Notes: generated by a model not told the origin, from the letters alone. DNA of 64,000 bases from Mycobacterium asiaticum DSM 44297 (GCF_000613245.1 NZ_HG964936.1:318521-382520), one strand, 5' to 3'; counted from the first letter of the stretch, positions 49,812 through 60,018 are shown. Program-made: numbers and translations.

Positions 49812-51676
49812 TTCAGGCTGCGCGCCACCTCGTCGGCCACCGCCAGTGCCATCGCCATGATGGACAGCTGCGGATTCACCTCGGGGCAGCTGGGCAGCAC
49901 CGACGCATCGGCCACCCACACCCCGTCGACGCCGCGTAGCCGGCCGGTCGCGTCGACCGGACACAACTGCGCGTCGGAACCGGCGGCCGCGGTGCCGGTC
50001 GGGTGGAAGGCGGCCAGGTGCAGGCTGCGCGGGTTGCTCCGGGCGAGCACCTCGCGCAGCTCGGGCATCGACCGCACCGTCATCGCGCCGGGCAGGCCGG
50101 TGAGCACCTCCACGGCACCCGCGGCGAACAGCAACTTCCCGATGGTTTCCAGCGCCACCCGCAACTTGGCGATGTCGCCCCGCGCGATGTCGTAACGCAC
50201 CAGCGTCTCGCCGCCCAGTGAGTGCACCGAGCCGACGCCCTGGTCGGCCACCATCGCGCCGAAGGTCGCCACCTGAGGGGCCCGGTCCAGCCAGCTGAGC
50301 AGCTCGGCGCCGTAGCCCGGAAACACCATCGAACCCATGCCCGGCGGTGTGGAGGTGGCCTCGATCAGCACACCGTCGGACTCGTGGAACTCGTGCACGG
50401 CCGCGCTCTGCAGGATGCCGCGCCAGGCGTAGACGTCATCGTCGAAGCGGCCGGCGAGCATCGTCGCCGGGTGCAGCGCCAAATTGTGACCCAATCGGGG
50501 GTGCCTACCAAGACCACTGCGCCGCAACAGCATTGGTGTCTCAGTGGCGCCCGCGGCGATCACCACGGTGGCGGCCAGGATGTCGATCGCGGTGCCGTCC
50601 GGCCGACGGGCGCGCACCCCGCGAGCACGCCCGTCCTGCACAAGCACCCGTTCGACACGGGCTTGGGAAATGATGCGCGCGCCGGCGGCACATGCCTGGG
50701 GCAACGCGTTGAGATGAACCCCGTACTTGGCGTTGTGCGGGCAGCCGATCGCGCACTGGCAGCAGCCCGCACACCCCGGCGCGTTACGCGGAATGGGTGC
50801 GGCCTGCCAGCCCAGCGAATCCGCGGCCTCGAGCAGGAGGTTGCCGTTGCGGCCCATCACGTCACGGCGGGCCGGCGCGACCTGCAGCGTGCGCTCGACC
50901 TCGTCGAGGTAGCCGCCGAACCGGTCCGGGTCGGCCAGGGCCAACCCAAATCGGTCGCGCCACCGTTGCTGCACTTCGCGCGGCGGCCGGAAACAGGTCC
51001 CGGAATTGACCACGGTCGTGCCACCGACGGCCCGGCCCATGGGCAGCACAACCGTCGGACGACCCAGCGCGACGGTCGCGCCGGCGCCCCGGTACAAACC
51101 CGCGTAACGGTCCATGGGGTGGGTGGTGCGGAACTCCTCGACCGTCCAGCGCCGGCCTTCTTCCAGGACGACGGCCTCGAGTCCGGCCCGGGCCAGGGTG
51201 CGGGCCGCCATCGCGCCACCGGCGCCGGAGCCGACGATCACCACATCGGTGGTGATGACCGAGGGGCTCTCGATCGACGGGGTGACGTCCAACGCGGCGT
51301 CCGGGCGGGCCACGGCGTCGCGCTGGGCCCGGGACAGCAGTTCGGTCGCATAGCTGTCGGCGCCGTTGGCGAGCAGTCCGATCACCTTCATGCCCTCGAC
51401 GGCGGCTCCTGCGTCGGGACTCAACCCGGCGATACGGCGCAGCACCTGTGCGCGCTGGGCGGGATCCAGCCGGGCCATCGACCGCCCGGTGGCGAGATAG
51501 CTCGCCGCCGCCAGCGACATCAACCCCGTCCGCACCGCCAATCTGGAGGTGGCCGGCATCCGGTTGAGATACCGGTCGACACGTGCGACGAACTGCTCGG
51601 GCGACGGTCCGCCGTGCTCCTCGGGAAGCAACGCGGTGCCAAAGGAAGCGGTCGCTCGTTCCGCCAGGCGGCTCAT
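49808..51676 (-). CDS. GMC-family FAD oxidoreductase (Rv0492c-like)
   Basis: 622 residues from ATG 51676, which overlaps the stop of the small gene upstream. FAD-binding VVIVGSGAGGAMAARTLARAG, GMC segments GGTTVVNSG and HPATMLAG, and the C-terminal FHPTGTAAAG / VNPQLSIMAMALA. A cysteine cluster CAGCCQCAIGCP near residue 310 could bind a metal or iron-sulfur centre and is typical of this GMC subgroup. Substrate unknown, possibly a sterol or long-chain alcohol. The frame is open farther upstream, but that reading overlaps the next gene and is rejected. Confidence 0.88.
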   Translation of the reverse strand: MSRLAERATASFGTALLPEEHGGPSPEQFVARVDRYLNRMPATSRLAVRTGLMSLAAASYLATGRSMARLDPAQRAQVLRRIAGLSPDAGAAVEGMKVIGLLANGADSYATELLSRAQRDAVARPDAALDVTPSIESPSVITTDVVIVGSGAGGAMAARTLARAGLEAVVLEEGRRWTVEEFRTTHPMDRYAGLYRGAGATVALGRPTVVLPMGRAVGGTTVVNSGTCFRPPREVQQRWRDRFGLALADPDRFGGYLDEVERTLQVAPARRDVMGRNGNLLLEAADSLGWQAAPIPRNAPGCAGCCQCAIGCPHNAKYGVHLNALPQACAAGARIISQARVERVLVQDGRARGVRARRPDGTAIDILAATVVIAAGATETPMLLRRSGLGRHPRLGHNLALHPATMLAGRFDDDVYAWRGILQSAAVHEFHESDGVLIEATSTPPGMGSMVFPGYGAELLSWLDRAPQVATFGAMVADQGVGSVHSLGGETLVRYDIARGDIAKLRVALETIGKLLFAAGAVEVLTGLPGAMTVRSMPELREVLARSNPRSLHLAAFHPTGTAAAGSDAQLCPVDATGRLRGVDGVWVADASVLPSCPEVNPQLSIMAMALAVADEVARSLN

Positions 51677-52014
51677 GGGCGCGCGGACAACAGTCGCCCG
51701 ACGCCACGCCCGAGCTTGAGGAAGAACGGGTAGGTCGCAAAGATCCCGCCGGCCGCCGCGTGCAGGGGCCACTGCGCCTTCGCGGTGTCGACGCCGAAAA
51801 CCCCACTGTTCCACATAAAGTCGCGGCCGTTCTGGGCGCGGAACGGCCGCCACAGAAAGCCCAGCCCGGGCACGTTGTTGTAGAGGCCAAACGATCCGGC
51901 GAAGAACACGCCCATCACGGCCGCCTCGACGACCTCGCGGCGCCGCACCGGAACATGGCGCTCGATGAGCACTCCCGAGGCGAACAGCAGCGGCGGATCC
52001 AAAGCGAAACTCAT
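51673..52014 (-). CDS. small conserved protein (Rv0492A-like)
   Basis: 113 residues, with a weakly hydrophobic stretch at about 29-48 and a second at about 84-100. It overlaps both neighbours by ATGA, so the three genes form a tight operon in which this protein probably assists the GMC oxidoreductase. No motif recognised. Confidence 0.78.
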   Translation of the reverse strand: MSFALDPPLLFASGVLIERHVPVRRREVVEAAVMGVFFAGSFGLYNNVPGLGFLWRPFRAQNGRDFMWNSGVFGVDTAKAQWPLHAAAGGIFATYPFFLKLGRGVGRLLSARP

Positions 52015-52961
52015 TGTGGTGTCCTCTCATTGACAGCGGGAGCATCGGCGCCGCGCAGGCCGACTTCGGCGTGACCGGTGCCCTGCACCGCCCACCGCCG
52101 GTCACCGAGCTCCACGTAGACGTCGGCCTGCTCAGTGTTCGTGCATACACATTTGTCGCCGTCGGGATCGGTGTATTGCAGGCTCACGCACCGCTCCGGG
52201 GGCTGGTCCACCCGAATCAGCACGTCGCGACGGCCGATGCGGCCCTCCAGCTGCCAGTGCTGCACTCCGAGTGTTGTCCGCATCCGAAATGACGGCAATC
52301 CGCTTGCGGGCCAGTCCTTTCCGTCGATGCGGAAGCGGATGAACGCCAGCGGCGACAGGCGGTTGAGCCCGGGCTTGTGCGACACCGCGGCAACGGCTTC
52401 CAGGACATCGCCGTCACCGAGGTCGGCGTGCACCCAGGCCCAGCGCTTGGCGTTTCCGTGCCCGTAGATGTGGGCGACGTTGCCGCGCCAGTTGTCGACG
52501 GCAACGGTGGTGCCGTCGACGGTCAACGCGCCGGTGAAATCGGCGGTGGGGGCGAGTACGACCTGGGCGCCGGGCAGCAACTCGCGTTCCCACGCCAAGC
52601 GCGGAAACGTCCACAGCGGTGTCGCGGTGTCCTTCCAGGACAGGTCCCAGGTGATGGATCGCGCGTGCCCGCTCAGCTTCTCCGGACCCACCGCCGCGCC
52701 CGCTGCGTGGAACCAGTCCGGGCCCGACGCGGGCTGGACAGGCTCGGGACCGAAGCGCTCGGTGCGCGGGGGTCCCTCGGGCGGGAACCAGGTCGCCCAG
52801 CCGAGCGCGTAGGGCTCGCCGGACGTAGGGGCGACCGTCTCGCAGTGCACCCACACGGCCGCGCGGGTCGCGGGGTTGGTGAGCGTGGCATACCAGACTT
52901 CCAGGCGTCCCGGCCGGCCCCGCCAGCGCGGAGCCACCGCTGAGTGCATTTCGCTGTCCAC
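52011..52961 (-). CDS. conserved hypothetical protein (Rv0493c-like)
   Basis: 316 residues from GTG 52961, preceded by AAGGGAA; ATG 52949 is a fallback and an ORF start at 53015 would cross the operator. Tryptophan-rich beta-sheet protein ([36 protein letters not shown]), lipocalin-like in feel, with a lone cysteine pair CVCTN near the end. First gene of the GMC operon and divergent from the FadR-type regulator, hence probably its target. Confidence 0.8.
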   Translation of the reverse strand: MDSEMHSAVAPRWRGRPGRLEVWYATLTNPATRAAVWVHCETVAPTSGEPYALGWATWFPPEGPPRTERFGPEPVQPASGPDWFHAAGAAVGPEKLSGHARSITWDLSWKDTATPLWTFPRLAWERELLPGAQVVLAPTADFTGALTVDGTTVAVDNWRGNVAHIYGHGNAKRWAWVHADLGDGDVLEAVAAVSHKPGLNRLSPLAFIRFRIDGKDWPASGLPSFRMRTTLGVQHWQLEGRIGRRDVLIRVDQPPERCVSLQYTDPDGDKCVCTNTEQADVYVELGDRRWAVQGTGHAEVGLRGADAPAVNERTPQ

Positions 52962-52993
52962 GGCTGTTCCCTTCGTTGGCTTGAGCCTACTAT

Positions 52994-53016
52994 ATTGGTT
53001 GAGCCAATGAACCAAT
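52994..53016. promoter_or_regulatory. inverted repeat ATTGGTT-N9-AACCAAT over the start of the FadR-type gene
   Basis: A perfect 7-bp-arm palindrome spans the ATG (53007) of the GntR/FadR-type regulator and lies 33 bases from the start of the divergent GMC operon. TTGGT..ACCAA palindromes are typical FadR-group operators. A TATATT -10-like hexamer (52991-52996) just upstream would give a nearly leaderless transcript. Confidence 0.65.
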
Positions 53017-53732
53017 CAATTCCGATACCACCACCCGACCGCCAGCGCGTCGACGAACAGATCGCCGCGTCGATTGCCGACGCGATCCTCGACGGTGTCT
53101 TCCCGCCGGGTTCGACGCTGCCGCCGGAGCGCGAACTGGCAGATCAGCTCGGGGTCAACCGCACCTCGTTGCGCCAGGGCCTGGCCCGCCTGCAGCAGAT
53201 GGGGCTGATCGAAGTCCGGCACGGCAGCGGCAGTGTGGTGTGCGACCCGGAAGGCCTCACTCATCCCGCGGTGGTCGAGGCGCTGGTGCGCAAGCTGGGC
53301 CCGGATTTCCTGGTCGAGTTGCTCGAGATCCGCGGGGCGCTGGGCCCGTTGATCGGCCGGCTGGCGGCCGAGCGCGGCACCGCCCAGGACGGCGAGGCGT
53401 TGTCTGCCGCGCTGAATACGGTGCGGGAAACCGACACCGCGGCCGCGCGCCAGACGGCCGACCTGGCGTTCTTCCATGTCCTGATCCACAGCACCCGCAA
53501 CCGCGCGCTGGGTTTGCTGTATCGGTGGGTGGAGCACGCCTTCGGTGGCCGTGAACACGAACTCACCGGGGCCTACGACGACGCCCCCGCGGTGCTGGCG
53601 GACCTGCAGGCGATCACCGACTCGGTGCGCGCACACGATGCCGCGGCAGCGGCCGCCGCGGTGGAGACCTACCTCAACGCGAGCGCGCTGCGAATGGTTC
53701 TGGCCTACACCAAGGGTAACGGCGCCGGCTGA
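53007..53732 (+). CDS. GntR/FadR-type regulator (Rv0494-like)
   Basis: 241 residues from ATG 53007. N-terminal winged helix (about 10-75; [31 protein letters not shown]), C-terminal FCD ligand domain (about 90-235) with a probable metal-binding histidine set ([14 protein letters not shown]). In M. tuberculosis the homolog is a starvation-induced, lipid-responsive, self-regulating FadR-like protein. A palindrome at its start codon fits autoregulation. Confidence 0.92.
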   Translation: MNQSIPIPPPDRQRVDEQIAASIADAILDGVFPPGSTLPPERELADQLGVNRTSLRQGLARLQQMGLIEVRHGSGSVVCDPEGLTHPAVVEALVRKLGPDFLVELLEIRGALGPLIGRLAAERGTAQDGEALSAALNTVRETDTAAARQTADLAFFHVLIHSTRNRALGLLYRWVEHAFGGREHELTGAYDDAPAVLADLQAITDSVRAHDAAAAAAAVETYLNASALRMVLAYTKGNGAG

Positions 53733-53736
53733 CGCG

Positions 53737-54516
53737 TTACTCGGCCGTCCGCGTCGCCGGGTGCACTGCGATGAGCCCTAATTGACTGCGGCGCTTGCAC
53801 ATTGCGGCCAGCTCCGCGTAGGCCTTCTCGCCGAGCAGTTCGGTGAGCTCGTCGGCCAGGCTCTGCCACACCGGCTGTGCACCGACGTGCGCCGCCGGAT
53901 CCCCGGTGCAGTACCAGTGCAGGTCCGCACCCCCAGACCCCCAGCCACGGCGGTCGTACTCGGTGAGGGTGGTCTTGAGAATCTCGGTGCCGTCGGGCCG
54001 CGTCACCCAGTCCTGACTGCGTCGAATCGGCAACTGCCAGCAGACGTCGGGTTTCATGGTCAGCGGCGGCACGCCCAGCTTCAGGGCTTTGCTGTGCAGT
54101 GCGCAACCGATTCCGCCGGGGAAGCCGGGCCGGTTCAGGAAGATGCACGCATTCTTGTGCTTGCGGGTGCGATATTGCGGCTCGCCGTCGTATTCGTCGA
54201 GCTCCAGATACCCTTTGCGGCCCAGACCTTTGTCGCGGAACTGCCAGTCCTTGCTGGTCAGTTTCTGCACCGCGTCGTCCAACCGGGCCCGGTCGTCATC
54301 GTCGGACAAAAATGCCCCGTGCGAGCAACACCCGTCGTCCGGGCGGCCTGCCACCGTCCCCTGGCAGGCGGGCGTGCCGAACACGCAGGTCCAGCGGGAT
54401 AGCAGCCAGGTCATGTCGGCCGCGATCAAATGCTCGGGGTTGTCGGGGTCGTAGAACTCCACCCATTCGCGGGCGAAGTCCAGTTCGACCTCCTGCCCGG
54501 GCCGCGAGTTCTCCAC
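53737..54516 (-). CDS. cysteine-rich conserved protein (Rv0495c-like)
   Basis: 259 residues from GTG. Nine cysteines: C44, C51, C63 and C64 in [11 protein letters not shown]...DGCCSHG, plus C124, C138, C159, C203 and one near the end. The early cluster resembles metal-binding or iron-sulfur sites of the YkgJ-like group. No signal peptide. Convergent with the FadR gene (4 bases). Function unknown and not guessed. Confidence 0.8.
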   Translation of the reverse strand: MENSRPGQEVELDFAREWVEFYDPDNPEHLIAADMTWLLSRWTCVFGTPACQGTVAGRPDDGCCSHGAFLSDDDDRARLDDAVQKLTSKDWQFRDKGLGRKGYLELDEYDGEPQYRTRKHKNACIFLNRPGFPGGIGCALHSKALKLGVPPLTMKPDVCWQLPIRRSQDWVTRPDGTEILKTTLTEYDRRGWGSGGADLHWYCTGDPAAHVGAQPVWQSLADELTELLGEKAYAELAAMCKRRSQLGLIAVHPATRTAE

Positions 54517-54622
54517 GGTTGCAACGTTAGTCCAGTATCGCAGTAGCTACCGTGTTCGCCGCCGAGCGCGAGTCGCGCACCGCCCGGCAGGCCACGAGCG
54601 CAACGCACGCTACTTTTAGTTC

Positions 54623-55639
54623 GTGCGATTGGGCGTGCTGGACGTGGGTAGCAATACCGTCCATCTACTGGTGGTTGATGCCCATCGGGGCGGGCATCCG
54701 ACCCCGATGAGCTCCACCAAGGCCACCCTGCGCCTGGCCGAGGCGACCGACAGCTCCGGCAAAATCACCAAGCGCGGCGCCGACAAGCTGATCTCCACCA
54801 TCGACGAGTTCGCCAAGATCGCGATCAGCTCCGGCTGTGCCGAGCTGATGGCGTTCGCCACGTCCGCGGTCCGTGACGCCGAGAATTCCGACGACGTGTT
54901 GGCCCGGGTGCGCAAGGAGACCGGCGTCGAGCTGCAGGTGCTGCGCGGTGTCGACGAGTCCCGCCTGACCTTCCTGGCCGTGCGGCGCTGGTTCGGCTGG
55001 AGCGCGGGACGCATCGTCAACCTCGACATCGGCGGCGGGTCGCTGGAGGTGTCCAGCGGAGTTGACGAGGAGCCCGAGGTCGCGATGTCGCTGCCGTTGG
55101 GCGCCGGGCGGCTGACCCGGGAATGGCTGCCCGACGACCCGCCCGGCCGGCGCAGGGTGGCGATGCTGCGCGACTGGCTGGACGCCGAGTTGGCCGAGGC
55201 CGCCGCAACCGTCCTGGAAGCAGGCGAGCCCGACCTCGCGGTCGCCACGTCGAAGACGTTCCGGTCGCTCGCACGACTCACCGGGGCCGCCCCGTCGGCG
55301 GCCGGCCCGCGGGTGAAGCGGACGCTGACAGCAAACGGCCTCAGACAACTCATATCTTTCATCTCTAGGATGACGACCGCTGACCGGGCAGAACTGGAAG
55401 GAGTGAGCGCCGAGCGTGCGCCGCAGATCGTGGCGGGAGCTCTGGTAGCGGAGGCGAGCATGCGAGCGCTGTCAATCGAAGCGGTGGAGATTTGCCCGTG
55501 GGCGCTACGGGAAGGTCTTATCCTGCGCAAACTCGACAGCGAAGCCGACGGAACCGCGCTCATGCAGACTCCGGTGCGCGATGCTGGAGGCGTGTTAGTT
55601 GATCGGACCGCGCCCACCCGATCGAGAGGCAGCAAATAA
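54623..55639 (+). CDS. ppx1: exopolyphosphatase / GppA-like phosphatase (Ppx1)
   Basis: 338 residues. Actin-like ATPase fold with [18 protein letters not shown] and [12 protein letters not shown] (the phosphate loops) and [12 protein letters not shown]. It breaks down polyphosphate or pppGpp. The start of the next gene lies in its stop codon, as with Rv0496-Rv0497. Confidence 0.93.
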   Translation: MRLGVLDVGSNTVHLLVVDAHRGGHPTPMSSTKATLRLAEATDSSGKITKRGADKLISTIDEFAKIAISSGCAELMAFATSAVRDAENSDDVLARVRKETGVELQVLRGVDESRLTFLAVRRWFGWSAGRIVNLDIGGGSLEVSSGVDEEPEVAMSLPLGAGRLTREWLPDDPPGRRRVAMLRDWLDAELAEAAATVLEAGEPDLAVATSKTFRSLARLTGAAPSAAGPRVKRTLTANGLRQLISFISRMTTADRAELEGVSAERAPQIVAGALVAEASMRALSIEAVEICPWALREGLILRKLDSEADGTALMQTPVRDAGGVLVDRTAPTRSRGSK

Positions 55640-56670
55640 TGACCGGACCTGAATCCGAGGAGACCAAGCAAATATCGGTGGCCGAGCTGCTGGCCAGGAA
55701 CGGAACCATCGGCGCCCCCGCGGTCACCCGCCGGCGCCGTCGCCGCCGTGGCGACGACTCGATCAGCGTCGCCGAGCTGACCGGCGAGATTCCCGTCGTC
55801 CGCGACGAGCGCGACGAGGAGCGCCGCCAAGAGCCGCCGCGCCCGGTGCCCGCGAACAGCGGCATCCAGGTCGCCGAACCGGACACCGTCGCGCCCCCGG
55901 TCGAGCCCCAGCCGGTGGAGGCCGAGCCGGTCGAGGCCGCTGTCGCAGAGCCCGAAGCGGACGTCGAACCCGAGACCAAGTCGGTGTACTGGGCCGAACC
56001 CGAACCGCGCTGGCCCAAGTCGGAACCGATCGGCCAACGCAAGACCGGACCCGAACGCAGCGAGTATCCAAGGCCGCTGCGTCACCTGGACGTCGGCTTG
56101 GACGTCGCTGACGAGGGCCGGCAGTCAGGCGCCGAGGGCATGAGCCCCGACCCGGTGGGGCATTACACCGACGCGTCGGTGGACGTCATGGACAGCGAGG
56201 TCCGCGAAGCCGAAACAGCGGTCGAGGACTCCGCGTACGTGCGTTCCTACCTGCAGGGATCCGACGACGAAGACGAACACACCCTGTTCGGTGGGCAGTC
56301 CCTGGCAGACGAGGTGGCGCGGCGGCGCAGCGTGCCCGAGCTGTTCGACGAGCACGAACCCGAGGATTCCGACCGCGCGGTGCGGCCGCGGCGTTCGTCC
56401 GACCGCATGTCGGCGATCGGTGGCGGCCTGCTGACGGTGCTGCAGTCGATCCTCGCGGTGGCTTTCGGCGCGGGATTGTTCATCGCCTTCGACCAACTTT
56501 GGCGCTGGAACTCCATCGTGGCATTGGTGCTGTCGGTGCTGGTCATCCTGGGATTGGTGGTGGGGGTGCGCGTGGTCCGCAAGACCGAGGACATCGCCAG
56601 CACGTTGATCGCGGTCGCGGTGGGTGCGCTGATCACCCTCGGGCCCATGGCCCTGTTGCAAACGGGTTAG
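55639..56670 (+). CDS. conserved membrane protein with long acidic N-terminus (Rv0497-like)
   Basis: 343 residues from ATG 55639 (TAATG overlap). The first 255 residues are charged and low in complexity with VAEL and [14 protein letters not shown] repeats. Three hydrophobic helices follow at about 260-340 ([57 protein letters not shown]). Function unknown. Confidence 0.85.
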   Translation: MTGPESEETKQISVAELLARNGTIGAPAVTRRRRRRRGDDSISVAELTGEIPVVRDERDEERRQEPPRPVPANSGIQVAEPDTVAPPVEPQPVEAEPVEAAVAEPEADVEPETKSVYWAEPEPRWPKSEPIGQRKTGPERSEYPRPLRHLDVGLDVADEGRQSGAEGMSPDPVGHYTDASVDVMDSEVREAETAVEDSAYVRSYLQGSDDEDEHTLFGGQSLADEVARRRSVPELFDEHEPEDSDRAVRPRRSSDRMSAIGGGLLTVLQSILAVAFGAGLFIAFDQLWRWNSIVALVLSVLVILGLVVGVRVVRKTEDIASTLIAVAVGALITLGPMALLQTG

Positions 56671-56686
56671 GCGCTACAGACAGACA

Positions 56687-57529
56687 GTGCGCCCAGCAAT
56701 CAAAGTCGGCTTGTCGACGGCCTCGGTGTATCCCTTGCGGGCCGAGGCCGCGTTCGAGTATGCGGCCCGGCTTGGCTACGACGGGGTCGAGCTGATGGTG
56801 TGGGGCGAGTCGGTGAGCCAGGACATCGCCGCCGTCGGCAAGCTGTCGCGGCGCTACCGGGTGCCGGTGTTGTCGGTGCACGCTCCTTGCCTGCTGATCT
56901 CGCAGCGCGTATGGGGCGCCAACCCGATCGTCAAGCTGGACCGCAGCGTGCGTGCCGCCGAGCAGCTGGGTGCGCAGACCGTCGTCGTTCACCCGCCGTT
57001 CCGGTGGCAGCGGCGTTACGCCGAGGGATTCCGGGAGCAGGTCATAGCGCTGGAAGCTTCCAGCAACGTCATGGTGGCCGTGGAGAACATGTTCCCGTTC
57101 CGGGCCGACCGGTTCTTCGGCTCGGATCAGACCCGCGAGCGGATGCGTCGGCGCGGCGGTGGTCCCGGCCCGGCGATCTCGGCGTTCGCCCCGTCCTACG
57201 ACCCGCTGGATGGCGACCACGCCCACTACACGCTGGATCTGTCGCATACCTCCACCGCCGGCACCGACTCCCTGGAGATGGCCCGGCGGATGGGTACGGG
57301 GCTGGTGCACCTGCACTTGTGCGACGGCAGCGGTTCGCCGGCTGATGAACATTTGGTGCCCGGTCGCGGCACCCAACCGACCGCCGAGGTGTGCCAAATG
57401 CTGGCCGCGGGCGACTTCACCGGGCACGTCGTGCTGGAAGTGTCCACCTCGTCGGCCCGCTCGGCCGCCGAACGTGAGGCCATGCTCACCGAGTCTCTGC
57501 AGTTCGCCCGGACCCACCTGCTGCGCTGA
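56687..57529 (+). CDS. sugar-phosphate isomerase/epimerase-like TIM-barrel protein (Rv0498-like)
   Basis: 280 residues from GTG. Xylose-isomerase-like AP endonuclease fold: STASVYPLRAEAAFEYAARLGYDGVELMVW, VVHPPFRW, the metal-ligand segments AVENMFP and HLHLCDGSGSPADEHLVPGRG. Metal-dependent; substrate unknown. The stop overlaps the next start (TGATG). Confidence 0.88.
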   Translation: MRPAIKVGLSTASVYPLRAEAAFEYAARLGYDGVELMVWGESVSQDIAAVGKLSRRYRVPVLSVHAPCLLISQRVWGANPIVKLDRSVRAAEQLGAQTVVVHPPFRWQRRYAEGFREQVIALEASSNVMVAVENMFPFRADRFFGSDQTRERMRRRGGGPGPAISAFAPSYDPLDGDHAHYTLDLSHTSTAGTDSLEMARRMGTGLVHLHLCDGSGSPADEHLVPGRGTQPTAEVCQMLAAGDFTGHVVLEVSTSSARSAAEREAMLTESLQFARTHLLR

Positions 57530-58374
57530 TGACCGGATCCTTGTTCAGCAGCGCGATGGCGCTGCGGCCAGTCGACGCCGACGACGCGTGCCACGTCTTC
57601 GACGGCGAGCTGAACGAGCACTGGACCATAGGTCCCAAGGTGCACGGCGGGGTGATGGTGGCGCTGTGCGCCAACGCCGCCCGCACCGCGCATGGCGGTG
57701 ACGCGCTGCAGCCGGTCGCGGTGTCGGCCAACTTCCTGTCCGCGCCGGACCCCGGGGCGATGCGGCTGGTGACCACGCTGCGCAAACGGGGCCGCCGGAT
57801 CAGCGTGGTCGACGTGGAGTTGATGCAGGGGGAGCGCACCGCCGTGCACGCCGTCGTGACCCTGGGTGAGCCGGAACACCACCTGCCCGGCGAGACGGCG
57901 CCGCTGCTGTCGGCCAACCCTGTGGTGGACTTGATGGCTCCGCAGCCGCCCGACGACCTGGCCCCGATCGGACCCGGCCATCCGCTGGCGGGCCTGGTGC
58001 ATCTGGGGGCCGGTTGTGACATCCGTCCGGTGCTGTCGAGTCTGCCTGTTGCCGGAAAACCCCTTCCCGATGGCCGGCCGCCGGTGATCCAGATGTGGGC
58101 GCGTCCACGAGACCTGGCTCCCGACGCGCTGTTCGCGCTGATGTGCGGGGATCTGTCGGCGCCGGTGACCTTCGCGGTGGACCGCACCGGCTGGGCGCCG
58201 ACGGTCCAGCTGACTGCGCTGCTGCGGTCGCTGCCCGTCGACGGCTGGCTGCGGATCATCGCCACGTGTATCGAGATCGGGCACGACTGGTTTGACGAGG
58301 ATCACATCGTTGTCGATGAACTGGGGCGGCTGGTCGTGCAGACCCGCCAATTGGCCATGGTGCCTGCCGGGTAA
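57529..58374 (+). CDS. TesB-like acyl-CoA thioesterase (Rv0499-like)
   Basis: 281 residues, double hotdog: GPKVHGGVMVALCANAARTA and SANFLSAPDPGAM in the first half, HDWFDEDHIVVDELGRLVVQTRQLAMV at the end. TesB proteins cleave fatty acyl-CoA; here the usual active-site Asp is in the second half. Translationally coupled to the previous gene. Confidence 0.88.
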   Translation: MTGSLFSSAMALRPVDADDACHVFDGELNEHWTIGPKVHGGVMVALCANAARTAHGGDALQPVAVSANFLSAPDPGAMRLVTTLRKRGRRISVVDVELMQGERTAVHAVVTLGEPEHHLPGETAPLLSANPVVDLMAPQPPDDLAPIGPGHPLAGLVHLGAGCDIRPVLSSLPVAGKPLPDGRPPVIQMWARPRDLAPDALFALMCGDLSAPVTFAVDRTGWAPTVQLTALLRSLPVDGWLRIIATCIEIGHDWFDEDHIVVDELGRLVVQTRQLAMVPAG

Positions 58375-58404
58375 CCCGGCGGCCGGGTCTGCCATGCTTC
58401 GGGC

Positions 58405-59283
58405 ATGGCAAGAATCGCGATCATCGGCGGCGGCAGCATCGGCGAGGCTCTGTTGTCCGGGCTGCTGCGGGCGGGGCGGCAGGTCAAGGACCTGGTGGTC
58501 GCCGAACGGATGCCGGACCGGGCGAAATATCTGTCCAGCAACTACGGCGTGCTGGTCGTGACATCGGCGAAGGATGCGGCCGAGACCGCCACGTTCGTCG
58601 TGGTCGCCGTCAAACCGGCCGATGTCGAGGCGGTCATCGACGAGCTCGCCGGGGTCGCCACCGCGGCCGAGCACGACAGCGGCGAGCAGGTGTTCGTCAC
58701 CGTTGCGGCCGGTGTCACCATCGCGTCGTTCGAATCCAAGCTGCCGGCCGGGACGCCGGTGGTGCGGGCGATGCCCAACGCGGCGGCGCTCGTGGGCGCC
58801 GGGGTGACGGCGCTGGCCAGGGGCCGGTTCGTCACCGACGAACAGCTGGCGGAGGTGTCCGCGCTGTTCGACGCCGTCGGTGGGGTTCTCACCGTTGCCG
58901 AGCAGCAATTGGACGCGGTGACCGCGGTGTCGGGTTCTGGCCCGGCGTATTTCTTCCTGCTGGTAGAAGCGCTGGTGGACGCCGGAGTCGCGGTTGGGTT
59001 GACCCGTCAGGTGGCCACCGACCTCGCCGCCCAGACGATGGCCGGTGCGGCGGCGATGCTGCTGGAGCGAATGGACTCCGACCAGCGAGCCGCCGACGGC
59101 GGCCCGAGCGGGCTGCAAGTGGACACCTCGCCCGCCCAGTTGCGCGCCTCGGTGTGTTCGCCCGGCGGCACCACCGTGGCTGCGCTGCGGGAACTGGAAC
59201 GCGGGGGATTCCGGGTCGCCGTCGACGCGGCCGTCCAGGCCGCCAAAAGACGCTCTGAGCAGCTAAGAATTACATCGGAATAA
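58405..59283 (+). CDS. proC: pyrroline-5-carboxylate reductase
   Basis: 292 residues. NADPH-binding IIGGGSIGEALLSGL at the start, GAGVTALARG, and the C-terminal signature PGGTTVAALRELERGGFRVAVDAAV. Last step of proline synthesis. The 140-base gap after it is AT-rich and holds no other gene. Confidence 0.97.
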   Translation: MARIAIIGGGSIGEALLSGLLRAGRQVKDLVVAERMPDRAKYLSSNYGVLVVTSAKDAAETATFVVVAVKPADVEAVIDELAGVATAAEHDSGEQVFVTVAAGVTIASFESKLPAGTPVVRAMPNAAALVGAGVTALARGRFVTDEQLAEVSALFDAVGGVLTVAEQQLDAVTAVSGSGPAYFFLLVEALVDAGVAVGLTRQVATDLAAQTMAGAAAMLLERMDSDQRAADGGPSGLQVDTSPAQLRASVCSPGGTTVAALRELERGGFRVAVDAAVQAAKRRSEQLRITSE

Positions 59284-59423
59284 TTCAAGAAATTTGAACT
59301 GATTGTCTCTCACCAGTACCAGTAACCCCACTAGTCCCGCTATTCTCCTCTTTGTATGCACGTGTGGGTGCCAGCGGAGGGGAAGCCGCTGGCATTGCGC
59401 GGGCCTGACACGATTGGGTAGCG

Positions 59424-59684
59424 ATGACGTCTACGAACGGGCCATCAGCACGGGATTCTGCAGGTAAGGCCGCGCCCGCCGGCGGTTCGGCCGAGGCCGG
59501 ACAGGGCCGGACGCAGTTCCTCACCGTCGCCGAAGTAGCGGCGCTGATGCGGGTGTCCAAGATGACCGTGTATCGGCTGGTGCACAACGGCGAGCTGCCC
59601 GCGGTCCGGGTGGGGCGCTCATTCCGAGTGCACGCCAAGGCGGTCCACGACATGCTGGAGACCTCGTACTTCGACGCGGGCTAG
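59424..59684 (+). CDS. MerR/excisionase-type DNA-binding protein (BldC-like, Rv0500A)
   Basis: 86 residues with a disordered N-terminus (about 1-28) and a MerR-like winged helix, FLTVAEVAALMRVSKMTVYRLVHNGELPAVRVGRSFRVH. This resembles Streptomyces BldC, a non-excisionase regulator present in all actinobacteria. Function in mycobacteria is unproven. Followed by a TRIT-like hairpin 28 bases on. Confidence 0.9.
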   Translation: MTSTNGPSARDSAGKAAPAGGSAEAGQGRTQFLTVAEVAALMRVSKMTVYRLVHNGELPAVRVGRSFRVHAKAVHDMLETSYFDAG

Positions 59685-59711
59685 CCCCGATCCGGAGCGC
59701 GACTTCTTACG

Positions 59712-59769
59712 CGAGCAGACGCAAAAGCCCCTGAAACGGCACGGTATCGGGTGCTTTTGCGTCTGCTCG
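59712..59769 (+). terminator. TRIT-like hairpin after the BldC-like gene
   Basis: CGAGCAGACGCAAAAGC pairs perfectly (17 bp) with GCTTTTGCGTCTGCTCG; the inner part CCCC/GGG continues with a mismatch. It shares the arm with hairpins at 30582 and 62239. Confidence 0.8.
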
Positions 59770-59855
59770 GCGGTCGTTTGGTGTTGCCGGCCCGCAGTTG
59801 GGTAAAGTGTCCGGGTTAAGTCATAAGCCGGTCACGGGTGAAGATAGCGGAGTTC

Positions 59856-59957
59856 ATGGGTTCAGTAATCAAGAAGCGGCGCAAGCGTATGTCGAAGAAG
59901 AAGCACCGCAAGCTGCTACGTCGCACCCGGGTGCAGCGCAGAAAACTTGGCAAGTAA
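59856..59957 (+). CDS. 30S ribosomal protein bS22
   Basis: A 33-residue reading frame, [16 protein letters not shown] and onward, with 18 basic residues and ending RKLGK. It is the AURKAIP1/COX24-type mini-protein found as bS22 in the mycobacterial 30S subunit. GCGGAG lies shortly upstream of the ATG. It is easily missed because of its size. Located between the BldC-like gene and galE2 exactly as Rv0500B. Confidence 0.93.
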
Positions 59958-60018
59958 GTTCTTCCGGCGCCCTCCGTCACTCGTCCGTAACGCCGCTGTT
60001 TCTGCTCGTAGCTAGGCT

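Noticed and set aside
59685..60018. tRNA or small RNA gene near bS22
   Set aside because: No cloverleaf found; the strong hairpin is a terminator and the rest is the bS22 gene and its leader.
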